A DNA stretch of 64,000 nt from Oscillospiraceae bacterium (GCA_017847835.1 JAGASH010000002.1:79291-143290); one strand, 5' to 3'. Numbered from the stretch's first letter, positions 41,984 to 52,149 are shown. Notes: a model not told the origin generated them from the letters alone. Numbers and translations: made by a program.

Positions 41984-43552
41984 ATGTCAAAACCTGTATT
42001 ATTGGTAGTAATGGACGGCGTTGGCTTCTCGAAAACGGGACTTGGCGACGCTGTAACCGAGGCAAATACACCCACTCTGGACTGGCTGCTTGCAAACTGC
42101 CCGAACACGCGTCTTAAAGCGCACGGCGGCGCTGTCGGACTGCCTTCCGATGACGATATGGGCAACTCCGAGGTTGGACACAACGCGCTCGGCTGCGGAC
42201 AGATTTATTCGCAGGGCGCAAAGCTCGTAAACGAGAGCATTGAGAGCGGCAAAATGTACGACTCTTCCGCGTGGAAGGAGCTTGTCGCAAACTGCGTTTC
42301 CAAGAACTCCACGATGCACTTCATCGGTCTTTTGTCCGACGGTAACGTTCACTCGAACATCTCGCACCTGTTCAATATGCTCAAAAAGGCAAAGGCTGAC
42401 GGCGTGAAAAAAGCGCGCGTTCACTGCTTGCTGGACGGTCGCGACGTTCCCGCAACTTCTGCTCCGATTTATATCGAGCAGCTCGAAAAGGTTCTCGCAG
42501 AGCTGAACGACGACAATTTCAACGGCAAAATCGCTTCCGGCGGCGGCCGTATGAAGATTACAATGGACCGTTATCAGGCTGACTGGGCAATGGTTGAGCG
42601 CGGCTGGAAAACCCACGTTAAGGGCGAGGGCAGACAGTTCACGTCGGCAGCAGAGGCTGTTGAAACGCTTCGCAATGAAACCGGCGCTATTGACCAGGAC
42701 CTCCCCGCGTTCGTTATCGCTGAAAACGGCGAGCCTGTCGGCAAGATTGTAGACGGCGACAGCGTAATCCTCTTCAACTTCCGCGGTGACCGTGCAATTG
42801 AGCTTTCTATGGCTTTCGACAACGACGAGTTCACTCAGTTTGAGCGCGGCGGCAAGCCCAACGTTTGCTATGCGGGTATGCTCGAATATGACGGCGATAT
42901 GAAGCTCCCGAAGCGCTTCCTTGTAAACCCGCCCGAAATTCACGACACGCTTTCCGAGGTTCTTGTTGCGGCAAAGCTCAACCAGTACGCTGTTTCCGAA
43001 ACGCAGAAGTACGGTCACGTTACCTATTTCTGGAACGGCAACCGCAGCGGCAAGTTCTCCGAGGAGCTTGAAACATTCAAGGAAATTCCTTCGGATAACG
43101 TCAGCTTCGACCAGCGCCCGTGGATGAAGAGCGCGGATATTGTCGATGATTTGATTGAGGCAATCAAGTCCAAGAAGTACGATTTCCTGCGCTGCAACTT
43201 CCCGAACGGCGATATGGTAGGTCACACGGGTTCGCTTCAGGCAACGATTATCGGTGTTGAAGCGGTTGATATCGGTCTTGCAAGACTGATGAAGGTTTGC
43301 GACGAGTACGGTGTGACGATGCTTATCACCGCTGACCACGGCAACGCAGACGAGATGCTTGAAAAGAACAAGAAGGGCGAGGTTCAGGTTCGCACGGCTC
43401 ACTCGCTTAACCCTGTTCCGTTCATCATCTACGACAAGGACGTGAAGTACACCATAAAGGACGGCGAGTACGGACTTTCAAACGTTGCTCCGACTGTTGT
43501 CAAGATGTTCGGCTTGACTGCTCCCGATTGCTGGCAGGAAAGTATGATTTAA
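41984..43552 (+). CDS. gpmI: 2,3-bisphosphoglycerate-independent phosphoglycerate mutase
   Basis: A 522-residue manganese-dependent mutase of the alkaline-phosphatase superfamily. It shows VLLVVMDGVG, the phosphoserine motif DDDMGNSEVGHNALG, HCLLDGRDVPATSA, FRGDRAIELS, CNFPNGDMVGHTG and ITADHGNADEML. The ATG at 41984 follows GAAAGGATTTGGAAAT. The length is typical for GpmI. An unusual structured stretch and then a terminator follow. Confidence 0.96.
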   Translation: MSKPVLLVVMDGVGFSKTGLGDAVTEANTPTLDWLLANCPNTRLKAHGGAVGLPSDDDMGNSEVGHNALGCGQIYSQGAKLVNESIESGKMYDSSAWKELVANCVSKNSTMHFIGLLSDGNVHSNISHLFNMLKKAKADGVKKARVHCLLDGRDVPATSAPIYIEQLEKVLAELNDDNFNGKIASGGGRMKITMDRYQADWAMVERGWKTHVKGEGRQFTSAAEAVETLRNETGAIDQDLPAFVIAENGEPVGKIVDGDSVILFNFRGDRAIELSMAFDNDEFTQFERGGKPNVCYAGMLEYDGDMKLPKRFLVNPPEIHDTLSEVLVAAKLNQYAVSETQKYGHVTYFWNGNRSGKFSEELETFKEIPSDNVSFDQRPWMKSADIVDDLIEAIKSKKYDFLRCNFPNGDMVGHTGSLQATIIGVEAVDIGLARLMKVCDEYGVTMLITADHGNADEMLEKNKKGEVQVRTAHSLNPVPFIIYDKDVKYTIKDGEYGLSNVAPTVVKMFGLTAPDCWQESMI

Positions 43553-43560
43553 CACAGTCT

Positions 43561-43650
43561 GACGATAAAGGCACATCTGCGTCGTCAACGGCATTTCGGC
43601 AGGCACAAAGCCTAGCCGAAATACCGTTTCCTAGCATCTGCACCTTTCTC
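43561..43650 (+). repeat. Structured region after gpmI
   Basis: Two nested or adjacent hairpins: GACGA-N16-TCGTC (43561-43586), then a long stem in which the arms 43587-43604 and 43610-43628 pair almost perfectly (AACGGCATTTCGGC against GCCGAAATACCGTT). AAAGG and CCTTT flank it. No T-run follows, so it is not a simple terminator. Confidence 0.55.
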
Positions 43651-43679
43651 GCCAGCCTGTAAAATTGAGATAAAACGCG

Positions 43680-43708
43680 CGCTCCCGAGAGATTTCGGGA
43701 GCGTTTTT
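43680..43708 (+). terminator. Terminator of the glycolytic operon
   Basis: A perfect 9-bp stem (CGCTCCCGA/TCGGGAGCG) is followed by TTTTT. Confidence 0.88.
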
Positions 43709-43712
43709 ATAT

Positions 43713-44573
43713 TTATAATAAGGTTAGTTGCTCGGGCTCGTCAATCGTTTTCATAAACGTGAAGACCTCGTTCTGATTGCGGACAATTCCGTGTTTATCG
43801 CAGAATTCCGTGAAATACCGCCAAAGTTTGTCGATGTTCGGAGAGGGAATTTCATAGCTGTTCCCGTAGCGCTTCGAGTATTTTTCCCGCAATCCCGGAA
43901 AATGCCTGTCAAGAGCCGCGTAAAAATACTCGCGGTCACCGTTTCGGAGAGTCAAGCCCATTCCGAACGAAATTATTCCGTAAACGCCCGCTTCCGCGAT
44001 TTTTTCAAGCAGCGCAGCGAGATTTTCCACGGTGTCGTTGATAAACGGCAGCAGCGGTGTGAGCCACACAACCGTCGGTATCCCGCGTTTTTTCATTTCA
44101 CGCAGTACCTCGACGCGTCGTGACGTCACGCAGACATTCGGCTCTACAATGCGGCAAAGTTCGTCGTCGGCGGTCGTGAGCGTCATCTGAACCACGGCTT
44201 TTGCTTTCTCGTTGATTTGCGCGAGAAGGTCAATATCGCGCATAACCAAATCCGATTTCGTGAGCACAGCCGCGCCGAAATCGTACCTTTCAATTACTTC
44301 CAGACACCGTCGCGTTATCCGCAAATCCTTTTCAATCGGGATATACGGGTCGCACATCGCGCCCGTGCCTATCACGCAGCGCCGACGTTTTGATTTCAGA
44401 GCCGTTTCAAGCAATTCGGGCGCGTTTTGTTTGACCTCGATATCCTCGAAATCGTGCGGCATATTGTAGCAGTCGCTTCGCGAGTCGCAGTAAATGCACC
44501 CGTGCAGACAGCCGCGGTACACGTTTATGCCGTTTTTCGCGCTCAGAATACCCTTTGCGTTCACAAAATGCAT
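43713..44573 (-). CDS. Radical SAM protein (Rv2578c/SplB-like group)
   Basis: A 286-residue radical SAM enzyme. The 4Fe-4S motif is CLHGCIYC around residues 22-29, preceded by INVYRG and followed by GTGAMCDPYIPIEK, the pattern of the SPL-like or Rv2578c-type family. A TIM-barrel core follows with VWLTPLLPFINDT. The substrate is unknown; the group is often annotated as DNA-repair-photolyase-like. It is a single gene facing gpmI. Confidence 0.85.
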   Translation of the reverse strand: MHFVNAKGILSAKNGINVYRGCLHGCIYCDSRSDCYNMPHDFEDIEVKQNAPELLETALKSKRRRCVIGTGAMCDPYIPIEKDLRITRRCLEVIERYDFGAAVLTKSDLVMRDIDLLAQINEKAKAVVQMTLTTADDELCRIVEPNVCVTSRRVEVLREMKKRGIPTVVWLTPLLPFINDTVENLAALLEKIAEAGVYGIISFGMGLTLRNGDREYFYAALDRHFPGLREKYSKRYGNSYEIPSPNIDKLWRYFTEFCDKHGIVRNQNEVFTFMKTIDEPEQLTLL

Positions 44574-44752
44574 TTTCTCACCCGTTTCAGAACAATTGTT
44601 TCTGTGAACATTATATCCGATTTTTCTGTGCTTGTCAAGTCTTGCCTATATAAATGTTGTATAAAATCAAGGGAAATAGAGAATATAGTGATATTGCACA
44701 ATAAATTAATAAAAAAATATTGCGAGTTTGTAATCTTTTTTTGCAAAAACCC

Positions 44753-44781
44753 TTGACAAAACGTGAGAAATGTGATAAATT
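44753..44781 (+). promoter_or_regulatory. Promoter of the heat-shock operon
   Basis: TTGACA (44753-44758), a 17-bp spacer and TAAATT (44776-44781), directly followed by CIRCE. Confidence 0.7.
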
Positions 44782-44785
44782 ATAA

Positions 44786-44812
44786 TTAGCACTCAGAGAG
44801 AGTGAGTGCTAA
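44786..44812 (+). promoter_or_regulatory. CIRCE operator (HrcA binding site)
   Basis: TTAGCACTC-N9-GAGTGCTAA is a perfect match to the CIRCE element. It lies between the promoter and hrcA and provides autorepression relieved on heat shock. Confidence 0.97.
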
Positions 44813-44852
44813 ACATCAAACGGTCACGGAAAAATGAAAGGTGGGAGCTTTG

Positions 44853-45902
44853 GTGGATACGCGTGGAATGAAAATTCTGACGGCGATTATCGACGAGTAT
44901 ATCAGAACGGGCGAGCCTGTCGGTTCAAAAGCTCTTGCCGAAACGCACGACCTCAAGGTTTCCTCCGCGACAATCCGCAACACAATGGCGGCTCTTGAGC
45001 AGGAGGGGTACCTCGACCACCCGCATACCTCCGCGGGACGTGTTCCCACGTTCAAGGGTTTTCGGTATTACATCGACAATCTGATGAACCCCGAACCTGT
45101 CGCTGCCGAAAATATCTCGCGTATCGACGAGTTTTTCGATGAAAGCAGCCTCACCGATGACGCGATTATCGAAAGCGCTTCGACGGCTCTTGCGGAAATC
45201 ACGAAATGCGCGGCGATTTCCACAAATCACGCGTCAAAGTTCTCGGTGATATCAAAGGTTGACGTTATCCCGACAGGTCGGAGAATGTACGTTCTGCTGC
45301 TGATAACCTCAAACGGCGCGATTAAGAACAAGGTCTGCCGAATGGAATTTGACCTCACGGAAGAGCAAATGCGAGGCTTCACGGAGTTTCTGAACGAGCA
45401 CCTTCGCGGCGTGAACCTTGAAAATATGTCCGAGGAATATGTCGAGAAGCTTGTTTCCGCGATGAGCAGCTATATGCTCTCGCTCTCACCGCTTCTTCAC
45501 GCGGTTTACGAGCTTTCTGCGGAAATGATGCGCGACAGTGTTGCCGTGAAGGGTGAGGCAAACCTTCTCGCGTGCAGCGAAATTCCCGCTCAGGACGTGA
45601 TGAAGTTTCTTGAACAGAAAAGCCTGTTCCCCGAAATGCTTGACAGCGCGCTTTCGGGCATATCGATAAAGTTCGGCGAGGAGGACGGGACGTTTGCGAT
45701 ATCAAACGGAGCGGTTGTGAGCGCGAGCTACTACAAGGACGGCAAGCCCGCGGGAACGCTCGGCGTTATCGGTCCTATGCGGCTTGATTACCGGAAGGTT
45801 ATCCCGTATATCGAATATTTGAGCAAAAAAGTGACGACTCTGCTTTCCGAAAGCGAGCGTTTGCAGATAGAAAGTGAGGAAATTGACGACAATGATGAAT
45901 GA
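44853..45902 (+). CDS. hrcA: Heat-inducible transcription repressor HrcA
   Basis: A 349-residue repressor. The N-terminal winged helix reads ILTAIIDEYIRTGEPVGSKA, VSSATIRNTMAALEQEGYLD and HPHTSAGRVPTFKGFRYYID, followed by a GAF-like domain and the C-terminal dimer part (GVIGPMRLDYRKVIPYIEYLS). The GTG at 44853 gives the usual N-terminus; a TTG one codon earlier is possible. It represses its own operon through CIRCE. Confidence 0.95.
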   Translation: MDTRGMKILTAIIDEYIRTGEPVGSKALAETHDLKVSSATIRNTMAALEQEGYLDHPHTSAGRVPTFKGFRYYIDNLMNPEPVAAENISRIDEFFDESSLTDDAIIESASTALAEITKCAAISTNHASKFSVISKVDVIPTGRRMYVLLLITSNGAIKNKVCRMEFDLTEEQMRGFTEFLNEHLRGVNLENMSEEYVEKLVSAMSSYMLSLSPLLHAVYELSAEMMRDSVAVKGEANLLACSEIPAQDVMKFLEQKSLFPEMLDSALSGISIKFGEEDGTFAISNGAVVSASYYKDGKPAGTLGVIGPMRLDYRKVIPYIEYLSKKVTTLLSESERLQIESEEIDDNDE

Positions 45903-46425
45903 AGAAGAAATAGAAAAGACCGAGGATATTCCCGAGGAGCAGGCTGAACAGGAAACTCAGACCGAACAGCCCGAGGAAACCGAGGCAAACGAAGCCGACA
46001 AGGTTGCCGAGGAGCTTTCGGCGGTGAAGGAGCAGCTTGTTCGGACTATGGCGGAGTACGACAACTTCCGCAAGCGTTCTCAGCGCGAAAAAGACGCTCT
46101 CAGAAGCGATATCATCGTGAACGTGACTTCAAAGTTTTTGCCCGTTATGGACAATCTCGAAAGAGCGCTTAACGCGGACTGTACCGACGAGAACTACAAA
46201 AGCGGTGTGAAGATGATTTACGACAGCTTTATGGAAACGCTCAAAGGTCTCGGAGTTGAGGAAATCGAAAGCGACGGCGCGGATTTCTCACCGAATTTAC
46301 ATCAGGCGGTGCAGAAAATCCAGTCGGAGGAAGTCGAGAGCGGAAAGGTCGCTCAGACATTTGCAAAGGGCTATAAAATCGGCGACAAGGTTATCAGATT
46401 TGCGGTAGTCGCGGTTGCCGAATAG
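45892..46425 (+). CDS. grpE: Nucleotide exchange factor GrpE
   Basis: A 177-residue exchange factor for DnaK. An acidic Glu-rich N-terminus (about 45 residues) precedes the long coiled coil (VRTMAEYDNFRKRSQREK) and the beta domain (DGADFSPNLHQAVQKI, then VAQTFAKGYKIGDKVIRFA). Its start overlaps the end of hrcA; the first of two adjacent ATGs is taken because GTGAGGA lies 11 bases upstream. Confidence 0.95.
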   Translation: MMNEEEIEKTEDIPEEQAEQETQTEQPEETEANEADKVAEELSAVKEQLVRTMAEYDNFRKRSQREKDALRSDIIVNVTSKFLPVMDNLERALNADCTDENYKSGVKMIYDSFMETLKGLGVEEIESDGADFSPNLHQAVQKIQSEEVESGKVAQTFAKGYKIGDKVIRFAVVAVAE

Positions 46426-46497
46426 CAATAAATCAAAGCAAAATCAAACACAACAGAATATCGGCAAAAGCCGGTTTATTGAAAAGGAGATAATATT

Positions 46498-48348
46498 ATG
46501 AGCAAGATTATTGGTATTGACTTAGGTACTACAAATAGCTGCGTATCCGTTATTGAGGGCGGCGAGCCTGTTGTTATCACGAACTCCGAGGGTTCCAGAA
46601 CAACTCCTTCCGTTGTCGCATTCACCAAGGACGGAGAGCGCCTTGTAGGTCAGCTTGCAAAGAACCAGGCTGTTCAGAACCCCGACAAAACCGTTATTTC
46701 AATCAAGCGCCATATGGGCAGCGATTACAAGGTTGACATCGACGGCAAGAAGTACACTCCGCAGGAGATTTCCGCGATGATTTTGCAGAAGCTGAAGAGC
46801 GACGCAGAGGCTTATCTCGGCGAAAAGGTAACGGACGCTGTTATCACCGTTCCCGCTTACTTCACCGACTCTCAGCGTCAGGCAACCAAGGACGCAGGAC
46901 AGATTGCGGGACTTAACGTTCAGCGTATCATCAACGAGCCGACTGCTGCCGCTCTTGCTTACGGTATCGATAAGGAAGAGGACCAGAACATCGTGGTTTA
47001 CGACCTCGGCGGCGGTACGTTCGATGTATCCGTAATCAACATCGGCGACGGCGTTCAGGAGGTTCTCGCAACCGCAGGCAACAATCACCTCGGCGGCGAC
47101 GACTTCGACCAGAGAATTATCGACTGGCTGAGAGAAGAATTCAAGAAGTCGGACGGAATTGACCTGTCGAACGATAAGTTCGCTATGCAGAGATTGAAGG
47201 ACGAGGCGGAAAAGGCGAAGATTGCCCTCTCCAACTCCACCACCGTCAACATCTCTATTCCCTATATCACCGCAGACGCAACAGGTCCCAAGCACTTGAA
47301 TGTTACCCTTTCGAGAGCTAAGTTCAACGACCTCACCGCTGACCTCGTTGACGCGACTATGGGCCCGCTGAAGCAGGCTATTTCGGACAGCGGTCTTGAC
47401 AAGAAGGATATCCACAAGATTTTGCTTGTCGGCGGTTCTACGAGAATTCCCGCTGTACAGGACGCTGTAAAGAACTTCCTTGGCAAAGACCCGTTCAAGG
47501 GCATCAACCCCGATGAGTGCGTTGCAATCGGTGCTTCTATTCAGGGCGGCGTTTTGAACAAGGAGGTACAGGGTATCGTTCTTCTCGACGTTGCTCCTCT
47601 GTCGCTCGGTATCGAAACCGCAGGCGGTATCTGCACCAGAATGATTGAGCGCAACACCACCATTCCTACCAAGGAAACCAAGGTTTTCACAACCTACGCA
47701 GACAACCAGCCGTCTGTTGATATAAACGTACTTCAGGGCGAGCGTGAGTTCGCGCGCGACAACAAGTCTATCGGCAACTTCCGTCTTGACGGTATCGCTC
47801 CCGCTCCCCGCGGTATCCCGCAGATTGAGGTTACCTTCGATATCGACGCAAACGGTATCGTAAACGTAACCGCAAAGGACAAGGGCACCGGCAAGGAACA
47901 GCACATCTCCATTACCGCTTCCACGAATATGTCTAAGGAAGATATCGACAAGGCTGTTCGTGAGGCAGAAGCTTATGCTGCCGAGGACAAGAAGCGCAAG
48001 GAAGACGTTGACGCGAGAAACGAAGCCGACTCTATGGTATACCAGATTAAGAAGTCGATGACCGAGTTCGGCGACAAGGTTTCCGAGGACGATAAGGCAA
48101 AGGTTGAGCCGAAGATTACCGCTCTTGAAGAGGCACTGAAGGGCACCGATATCGAGGCTGTCAAGAAGGCTAAGGAAGAGCTCCAGACCGCGTTCTACGA
48201 GGTTGCTCAGAAGGTTTATCAGGCTGACCCGAACGCTGCAGCGGCTGCTGCGGGAGCTGATGTTTCGGGCGCTGCGGGAGCGGCTTCCGATAACAACGGC
48301 GGCAACAACGACGACGGCGCTGTTGACGTTGAATTTACCGAGAAGTAA
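46498..48348 (+). CDS. dnaK: Chaperone DnaK
   Basis: A 616-residue Hsp70. It shows [62 protein letters not shown] and the substrate-binding domain ([16 protein letters not shown]). The C-terminus has an Ala/Gly/Asn-rich tail and ends VDVEFTEK. Gram-positive DnaK lacks the subdomain IB loop, consistent with the length. AAAAGGAGATAATATT precedes the ATG. Confidence 0.98.
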   Translation: MSKIIGIDLGTTNSCVSVIEGGEPVVITNSEGSRTTPSVVAFTKDGERLVGQLAKNQAVQNPDKTVISIKRHMGSDYKVDIDGKKYTPQEISAMILQKLKSDAEAYLGEKVTDAVITVPAYFTDSQRQATKDAGQIAGLNVQRIINEPTAAALAYGIDKEEDQNIVVYDLGGGTFDVSVINIGDGVQEVLATAGNNHLGGDDFDQRIIDWLREEFKKSDGIDLSNDKFAMQRLKDEAEKAKIALSNSTTVNISIPYITADATGPKHLNVTLSRAKFNDLTADLVDATMGPLKQAISDSGLDKKDIHKILLVGGSTRIPAVQDAVKNFLGKDPFKGINPDECVAIGASIQGGVLNKEVQGIVLLDVAPLSLGIETAGGICTRMIERNTTIPTKETKVFTTYADNQPSVDINVLQGEREFARDNKSIGNFRLDGIAPAPRGIPQIEVTFDIDANGIVNVTAKDKGTGKEQHISITASTNMSKEDIDKAVREAEAYAAEDKKRKEDVDARNEADSMVYQIKKSMTEFGDKVSEDDKAKVEPKITALEEALKGTDIEAVKKAKEELQTAFYEVAQKVYQADPNAAAAAAGADVSGAAGAASDNNGGNNDDGAVDVEFTEK

Positions 48349-48361
48349 TTTAATTTTATCG

Positions 48362-48390
48362 CATTACCCCACGGGAAAAGTGGGGTAATG
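48362..48390 (+). terminator. Intercistronic hairpin dnaK-dnaJ
   Basis: A perfect 11-bp stem (CATTACCCCAC/GTGGGGTAATG) without a long T-run; it probably attenuates dnaJ relative to dnaK or protects the dnaK message. Confidence 0.7.
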
Positions 48391-48417
48391 TTTGATAAAT
48401 AGTGAGAAAGTGATTAT

Positions 48418-49581
48418 ATGGATAAAAGAGATTATTACGAGGTCTTAGGGCTTGACAAGAGCGCGACGGACGCGGATATCAAAAAGGCTTACCGAAAGCT
48501 CGCGAAGCAGTATCACCCCGACTTGAACCCCGACGACCCGACTGCTGCGGAGAAGTTCAAGGAGATAAACGAGGCAAATCAGGTGCTCTCCGACCCCGAC
48601 AAGCGCGCGAAATACGACCAGTTTGGCTTCGCGGGCATTGACTCAAGCTATGGCGGCGGCTCGAACTTCACGGGCGGAATGGACGGCGTGGATTTGAGCG
48701 ATATTTTCAGCGATATCTTCGGCGGCGGCTTCGGCGGTTTCGGAGGCGGTTTCAGCTCGCGTTCATCGGGAGCAAATGCCCCGAGAAGGGGCGCTGACAT
48801 CGCGGCTTCGCTTGATATCAGCTTTATGGACGCCTGCAAGGGTGTTTCGCGCGACGTCACGATAAACCGTACCGAGGACTGCCCCGACTGCGGCGGCACG
48901 GGCGCGGCTGCGGGCAGCACCACGAAAACCTGTCCCGACTGTAACGGCAGAGGTGTTGTCACGGTTCAGCAGAGAAGTATGTTCGGTATGATGCAGAGCC
49001 AAAGACCGTGTTCAAAGTGCGGCGGCAAGGGCAAGATTATCGAAAAACCGTGCGGGAAATGCGGCGGCTCGGGACACATCAACCAGCGCAAAACCGTCAC
49101 CGTAAAAATCCCTGCGGGTATCGACGACGGAATGCTGCTGAACGTTCGCGGACAGGGCTCTGTCGGCTCAAACGGCGGCTCTCGCGGTGATTTGAAGGTC
49201 AGGATTTCCGTGAAATCTGACCCTGTTTTCGAGCGCGAGGATTACAATATCTGGATAGATTTCCCGATTACTTACGCGCAGGCTACGCTTGGCGCTGAGA
49301 TTGAAGTGCCGACGATTGACGGCAAGGTGAGCTATAATGTTCCCGCGGGGACGCAGCCGGGAACCGTTTTCAGACTTCGTGGAAAGGGTGTTCAGCGTCT
49401 TCAGCAGAGCGAGGGCAACCGCGGTGACCAGATGGTTCGCATAAGCGTGGAAGTTCCCAAAAACCTCACAAAAGTGCAAAAAGACGCGCTTCTTGCTTTC
49501 GAGGAAACGCTCGGCGATAAGAACTACGAAAAGCGCAAGGGCTTTTTTGATAAGATAAAAGAAAAATTCGCAAATAAATAA
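48418..49581 (+). CDS. dnaJ: Chaperone DnaJ
   Basis: A 387-residue type I J-protein. The J domain has [20 protein letters not shown] and HPD in [12 protein letters not shown] Gly/Phe-rich region (residues about 75-120) and the four-repeat zinc domain follow ([32 protein letters not shown]), then the client-binding domains (GRQ-type [27 protein letters not shown]). It completes the hrcA-grpE-dnaK-dnaJ operon. Confidence 0.97.
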   Translation: MDKRDYYEVLGLDKSATDADIKKAYRKLAKQYHPDLNPDDPTAAEKFKEINEANQVLSDPDKRAKYDQFGFAGIDSSYGGGSNFTGGMDGVDLSDIFSDIFGGGFGGFGGGFSSRSSGANAPRRGADIAASLDISFMDACKGVSRDVTINRTEDCPDCGGTGAAAGSTTKTCPDCNGRGVVTVQQRSMFGMMQSQRPCSKCGGKGKIIEKPCGKCGGSGHINQRKTVTVKIPAGIDDGMLLNVRGQGSVGSNGGSRGDLKVRISVKSDPVFEREDYNIWIDFPITYAQATLGAEIEVPTIDGKVSYNVPAGTQPGTVFRLRGKGVQRLQQSEGNRGDQMVRISVEVPKNLTKVQKDALLAFEETLGDKNYEKRKGFFDKIKEKFANK

Positions 49582-49584
49582 AAC

Positions 49585-49616
49585 AAATCTCCGAGGTCAA
49601 GACTTCGGAGATTTTT
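49585..49616 (+). terminator. Terminator of the heat-shock operon
   Basis: AAATCTCCGAGGTC pairs with GACTTCGGAGATTT (one wobble) and TTT follows. Confidence 0.88.
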
Positions 49617-49778
49617 GTGAAAGTTCGCTTGCTGTATCTTGCAAATTTTAAAGAAAATCTCGGCAAATCCCGCTTAATAAGAATTTTTTATCAAGCAAAA
49701 ATTCATTTTCTCGGCGGTTTTTGTGCAAAACGCTCTAAAAATCCGCGAAATAATTTTCAAATTTGTTTATAAAACCGA

Positions 49779-49807
49779 TAGACAAAACGAGAAATTTCGG
49801 CTATAAT
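49779..49807 (+). promoter_or_regulatory. Promoter of the type III glutamine synthetase gene
   Basis: TAGACA (49779-49784), a 17-bp spacer and TATAAT (49802-49807). Confidence 0.8.
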
Positions 49808-49826
49808 AAGAATGTAAATCGGAAAC

Positions 49827-49877
49827 AACGACGTTTCGAGTGCAGGAAAAATCTGCGCTTCGGACGTCGTTTTTTTA
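49827..49877 (+). terminator. Leader terminator (attenuator) upstream of glnN
   Basis: AACGACGT and ACGTCGTT close a stem with an inner GCAG/CTGC pairing, followed by seven T's. It begins about 13-20 bases after the expected transcription start and ends about 30 bases before glnN, so it must be bypassed for expression. Confidence 0.75.
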
Positions 49878-49907
49878 TTAAAAAAATTTTTACGGAGGAA
49901 CGGGACA

Positions 49908-52010
49908 ATGGAAGAAAAATTTTTCAATGTGGTTGAGCAGTTCGGTGTTGACGTTTTCAACGAGGAAACAATGCAGCAAAGACTGCCGAAGAACGTGTTC
50001 AAGGCACTCAAAAAGACAATGACCGAGGGCAAGGAGCTTGACAGCTCAATTGCTGATATTGTTGCAAACGCAATGAAGGACTGGGCTATTGAAAAGGGTG
50101 CAACCCATTACACCCACTGGTTCCAGCCGATGACCGGTATCACCGCCGAGAAGCACGACAGCTTCATTTCCCCGAACGGCGACGGTACCGTTATAATGGA
50201 ATTTTCGGGCAAGGAGCTTATCAAGGGCGAGCCCGACGCTTCGAGCTTCCCCTCGGGCGGTATAAGAGCTACCTTTGAGGCTCGCGGCTACACCGCTTGG
50301 GACCCGACCTCTTACGCATTTGTAAAGGGCGGCTCGCTGTACATTCCCACCGCATTCTATTCATATTCGGGCGAAGCGCTCGACAAGAAAACTCCGCTTC
50401 TGCGCTCAATGGACGTTGTATCTGACGCTGCGCTGCGTATTCTGAAGCTGTTCGGCAACACGACAACAAAGCGCGTTGTTGCAACAGTCGGCGCTGAGCA
50501 GGAGTACTTCCTTGTAAACAAGGAAACCTACGACCAGAGAAAAGACCTTATCTTCACGGGAAGAACGCTTTTCGGCGCTCCCGCACCCAAGGGACAGGAG
50601 CTTGACGACCACTATTTCGGCGTCATCAAGGACCGCGTTGCGGATTATATGAGAGATTTGGACGAGCGCCTCTGGAAGCTCGGAATTACCTCCAAGACAA
50701 AGCACAACGAGGTTGCTCCCGCACAGCACGAAATGGCGCCGATTTTCGCTCCCGCAAACCTTGCAACCGACCAGAACCAGCTCACAATGGAGCTTATGAA
50801 GAAGGTTGCTCTGGAGCACGGTCTTGTGTGCCTGCTTCACGAGAAGCCTTTCGCGGGTATCAACGGTTCGGGTAAGCACGACAACTGGAGTTTGTCTACC
50901 GATGACGGCAAGAACCTGCTCGACCCCGGCAAATCGCCTATGCAGAACGCGCAGTTCTTGACTTTCCTTGCGGCTATTATCAAGGCTGTCGATGAATATT
51001 CCGACCTGCTCAGACTGTCGGTTGCTTCTCCCGGAAACGACCACAGACTTGGTGCAAACGAAGCGCCTCCCGCTATCATTTCAATATTCCTCGGCGAAGA
51101 GCTTCAGGCTGTTGTTGACGCGCTTGTTGAGGGCAAGGAGTACACCTCCAACGGCAAGCAGATGTTCAATGTCGGAGTATCCTCTCTGCCCGACTTCCCG
51201 AAGGACAGCACCGACAGAAACAGAACTTCTCCGTTTGCGTTCACGGGCAACAAGTTCGAGTTCAGAATGGTTGGCTCGAACCTCAATATCGCGGGCCCGA
51301 ACACTATCCTCAACACAATCGTTGCAAATTCGCTCACAGAGTTCGCAGACGAGCTTGAAAAAGCGGGCGAGGAGAAGTTCAACGAAGCTCTGCACGACCT
51401 GCTTGTAAAGACAATCACCGAGCACAAGAGAGTTATCTTCAACGGCAACGGTTACGGCGACGAGTGGCCTGTCGAGGCTGAAAAGCGCGGTTTGCTGAAC
51501 CTCAAATCCACTGTTGACGCAATTCCTTGCCTCACTGCCGAGAAGAATGTCAAGCTCTTCAAGAAATTCGGCGTTTACAGCGAGGTTGAGCTGCACGCAA
51601 GACAGGAAATCCTCCTTGAAAACTATTCTAAGGTTATCAATATCGAAGCGCTCACCGCTGCGGATATGGCAAAGACCGAGATTTTGCCTGCTGTTATGAA
51701 GTACGGCAAGGAAATCTGCGATATTGCGGCAAGCAAGAAGGCTGTCGGTATTGAGCCGACCGTTGAGCTGGCTTCTGCAAAGAAGATAAACGACCTCACT
51801 GCTGCTTTGAATGAAAAGGCTTCGGCACTTTCCGACGCTGTTGTTAAGGCGCAGGCTGTCGAGGGTGAGGAGCAGAAGGCACGCTTCTATCACGACGAGG
51901 TATTCAGCCTTATGCAGAGCCTCAGAGCTGTTGCCGATGAGCTTGAAACCATTGTCGGCGAGAATGAGTGGCCGTATCCTACATACGACGAGCTGCTGTT
52001 CAACGTATAA
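49908..52010 (+). CDS. glnN: Glutamine synthetase, type III
   Basis: A 700-residue GSIII, the long dodecameric form found in Bacteroidetes, cyanobacteria and many Clostridia, making glutamine from glutamate and ammonia. Signatures are FPSGGIRATFEARGYTAWDP, GAEQEYFLV, KHNEVAPAQHEMAPIF, GSGKHDNWSLSTDDG and SVASPGNDHRLGANEAPPAI. The ATG follows ACGGAGGAACGGGACA. Expression is likely controlled by the leader terminator upstream. Confidence 0.97.
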   Translation: MEEKFFNVVEQFGVDVFNEETMQQRLPKNVFKALKKTMTEGKELDSSIADIVANAMKDWAIEKGATHYTHWFQPMTGITAEKHDSFISPNGDGTVIMEFSGKELIKGEPDASSFPSGGIRATFEARGYTAWDPTSYAFVKGGSLYIPTAFYSYSGEALDKKTPLLRSMDVVSDAALRILKLFGNTTTKRVVATVGAEQEYFLVNKETYDQRKDLIFTGRTLFGAPAPKGQELDDHYFGVIKDRVADYMRDLDERLWKLGITSKTKHNEVAPAQHEMAPIFAPANLATDQNQLTMELMKKVALEHGLVCLLHEKPFAGINGSGKHDNWSLSTDDGKNLLDPGKSPMQNAQFLTFLAAIIKAVDEYSDLLRLSVASPGNDHRLGANEAPPAIISIFLGEELQAVVDALVEGKEYTSNGKQMFNVGVSSLPDFPKDSTDRNRTSPFAFTGNKFEFRMVGSNLNIAGPNTILNTIVANSLTEFADELEKAGEEKFNEALHDLLVKTITEHKRVIFNGNGYGDEWPVEAEKRGLLNLKSTVDAIPCLTAEKNVKLFKKFGVYSEVELHARQEILLENYSKVINIEALTAADMAKTEILPAVMKYGKEICDIAASKKAVGIEPTVELASAKKINDLTAALNEKASALSDAVVKAQAVEGEEQKARFYHDEVFSLMQSLRAVADELETIVGENEWPYPTYDELLFNV

Positions 52011-52023
52011 AGAATGTTCGTTC

Positions 52024-52109
52024 TCGGAGAATGGCTTCGGCTATTCTCCGATAACAATAAATTCCCGCTCCCTTTTCTTTTCGGGCTGCTTCGGCAGCCC
52101 ACTTTTTTA
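52024..52109 (+). terminator. Two hairpins ending the glnN transcript
   Basis: The first stem is TCGGAGAATGGC-TTCG-GCTATTCTCCGA (52024-52051). The second, GGGCTGC-TTCG-GCAGCCC (52083-52100), is followed by ACTTTTTTA, a typical terminator. Both have UUCG tetraloops. Confidence 0.85.
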
Positions 52110-52120
52110 TCGGAAATCGG

Positions 52121-52149
52121 TTGAAAATCGCAGAGAATTGTGGTATAAT
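52121..52149 (+). promoter_or_regulatory. Promoter of the ATP-grasp gene
   Basis: TTGAAA (52121-52126), a 17-bp spacer and TATAAT (52144-52149). Confidence 0.8.

Noticed and set aside
41999..43402. 467-codon minus-strand frame opposite gpmI
   Set aside because: Shadow of gpmI; no start signal.
46699..47904. 401-codon minus-strand frame opposite dnaK
   Set aside because: Shadow of dnaK, as often seen with biased codon use.
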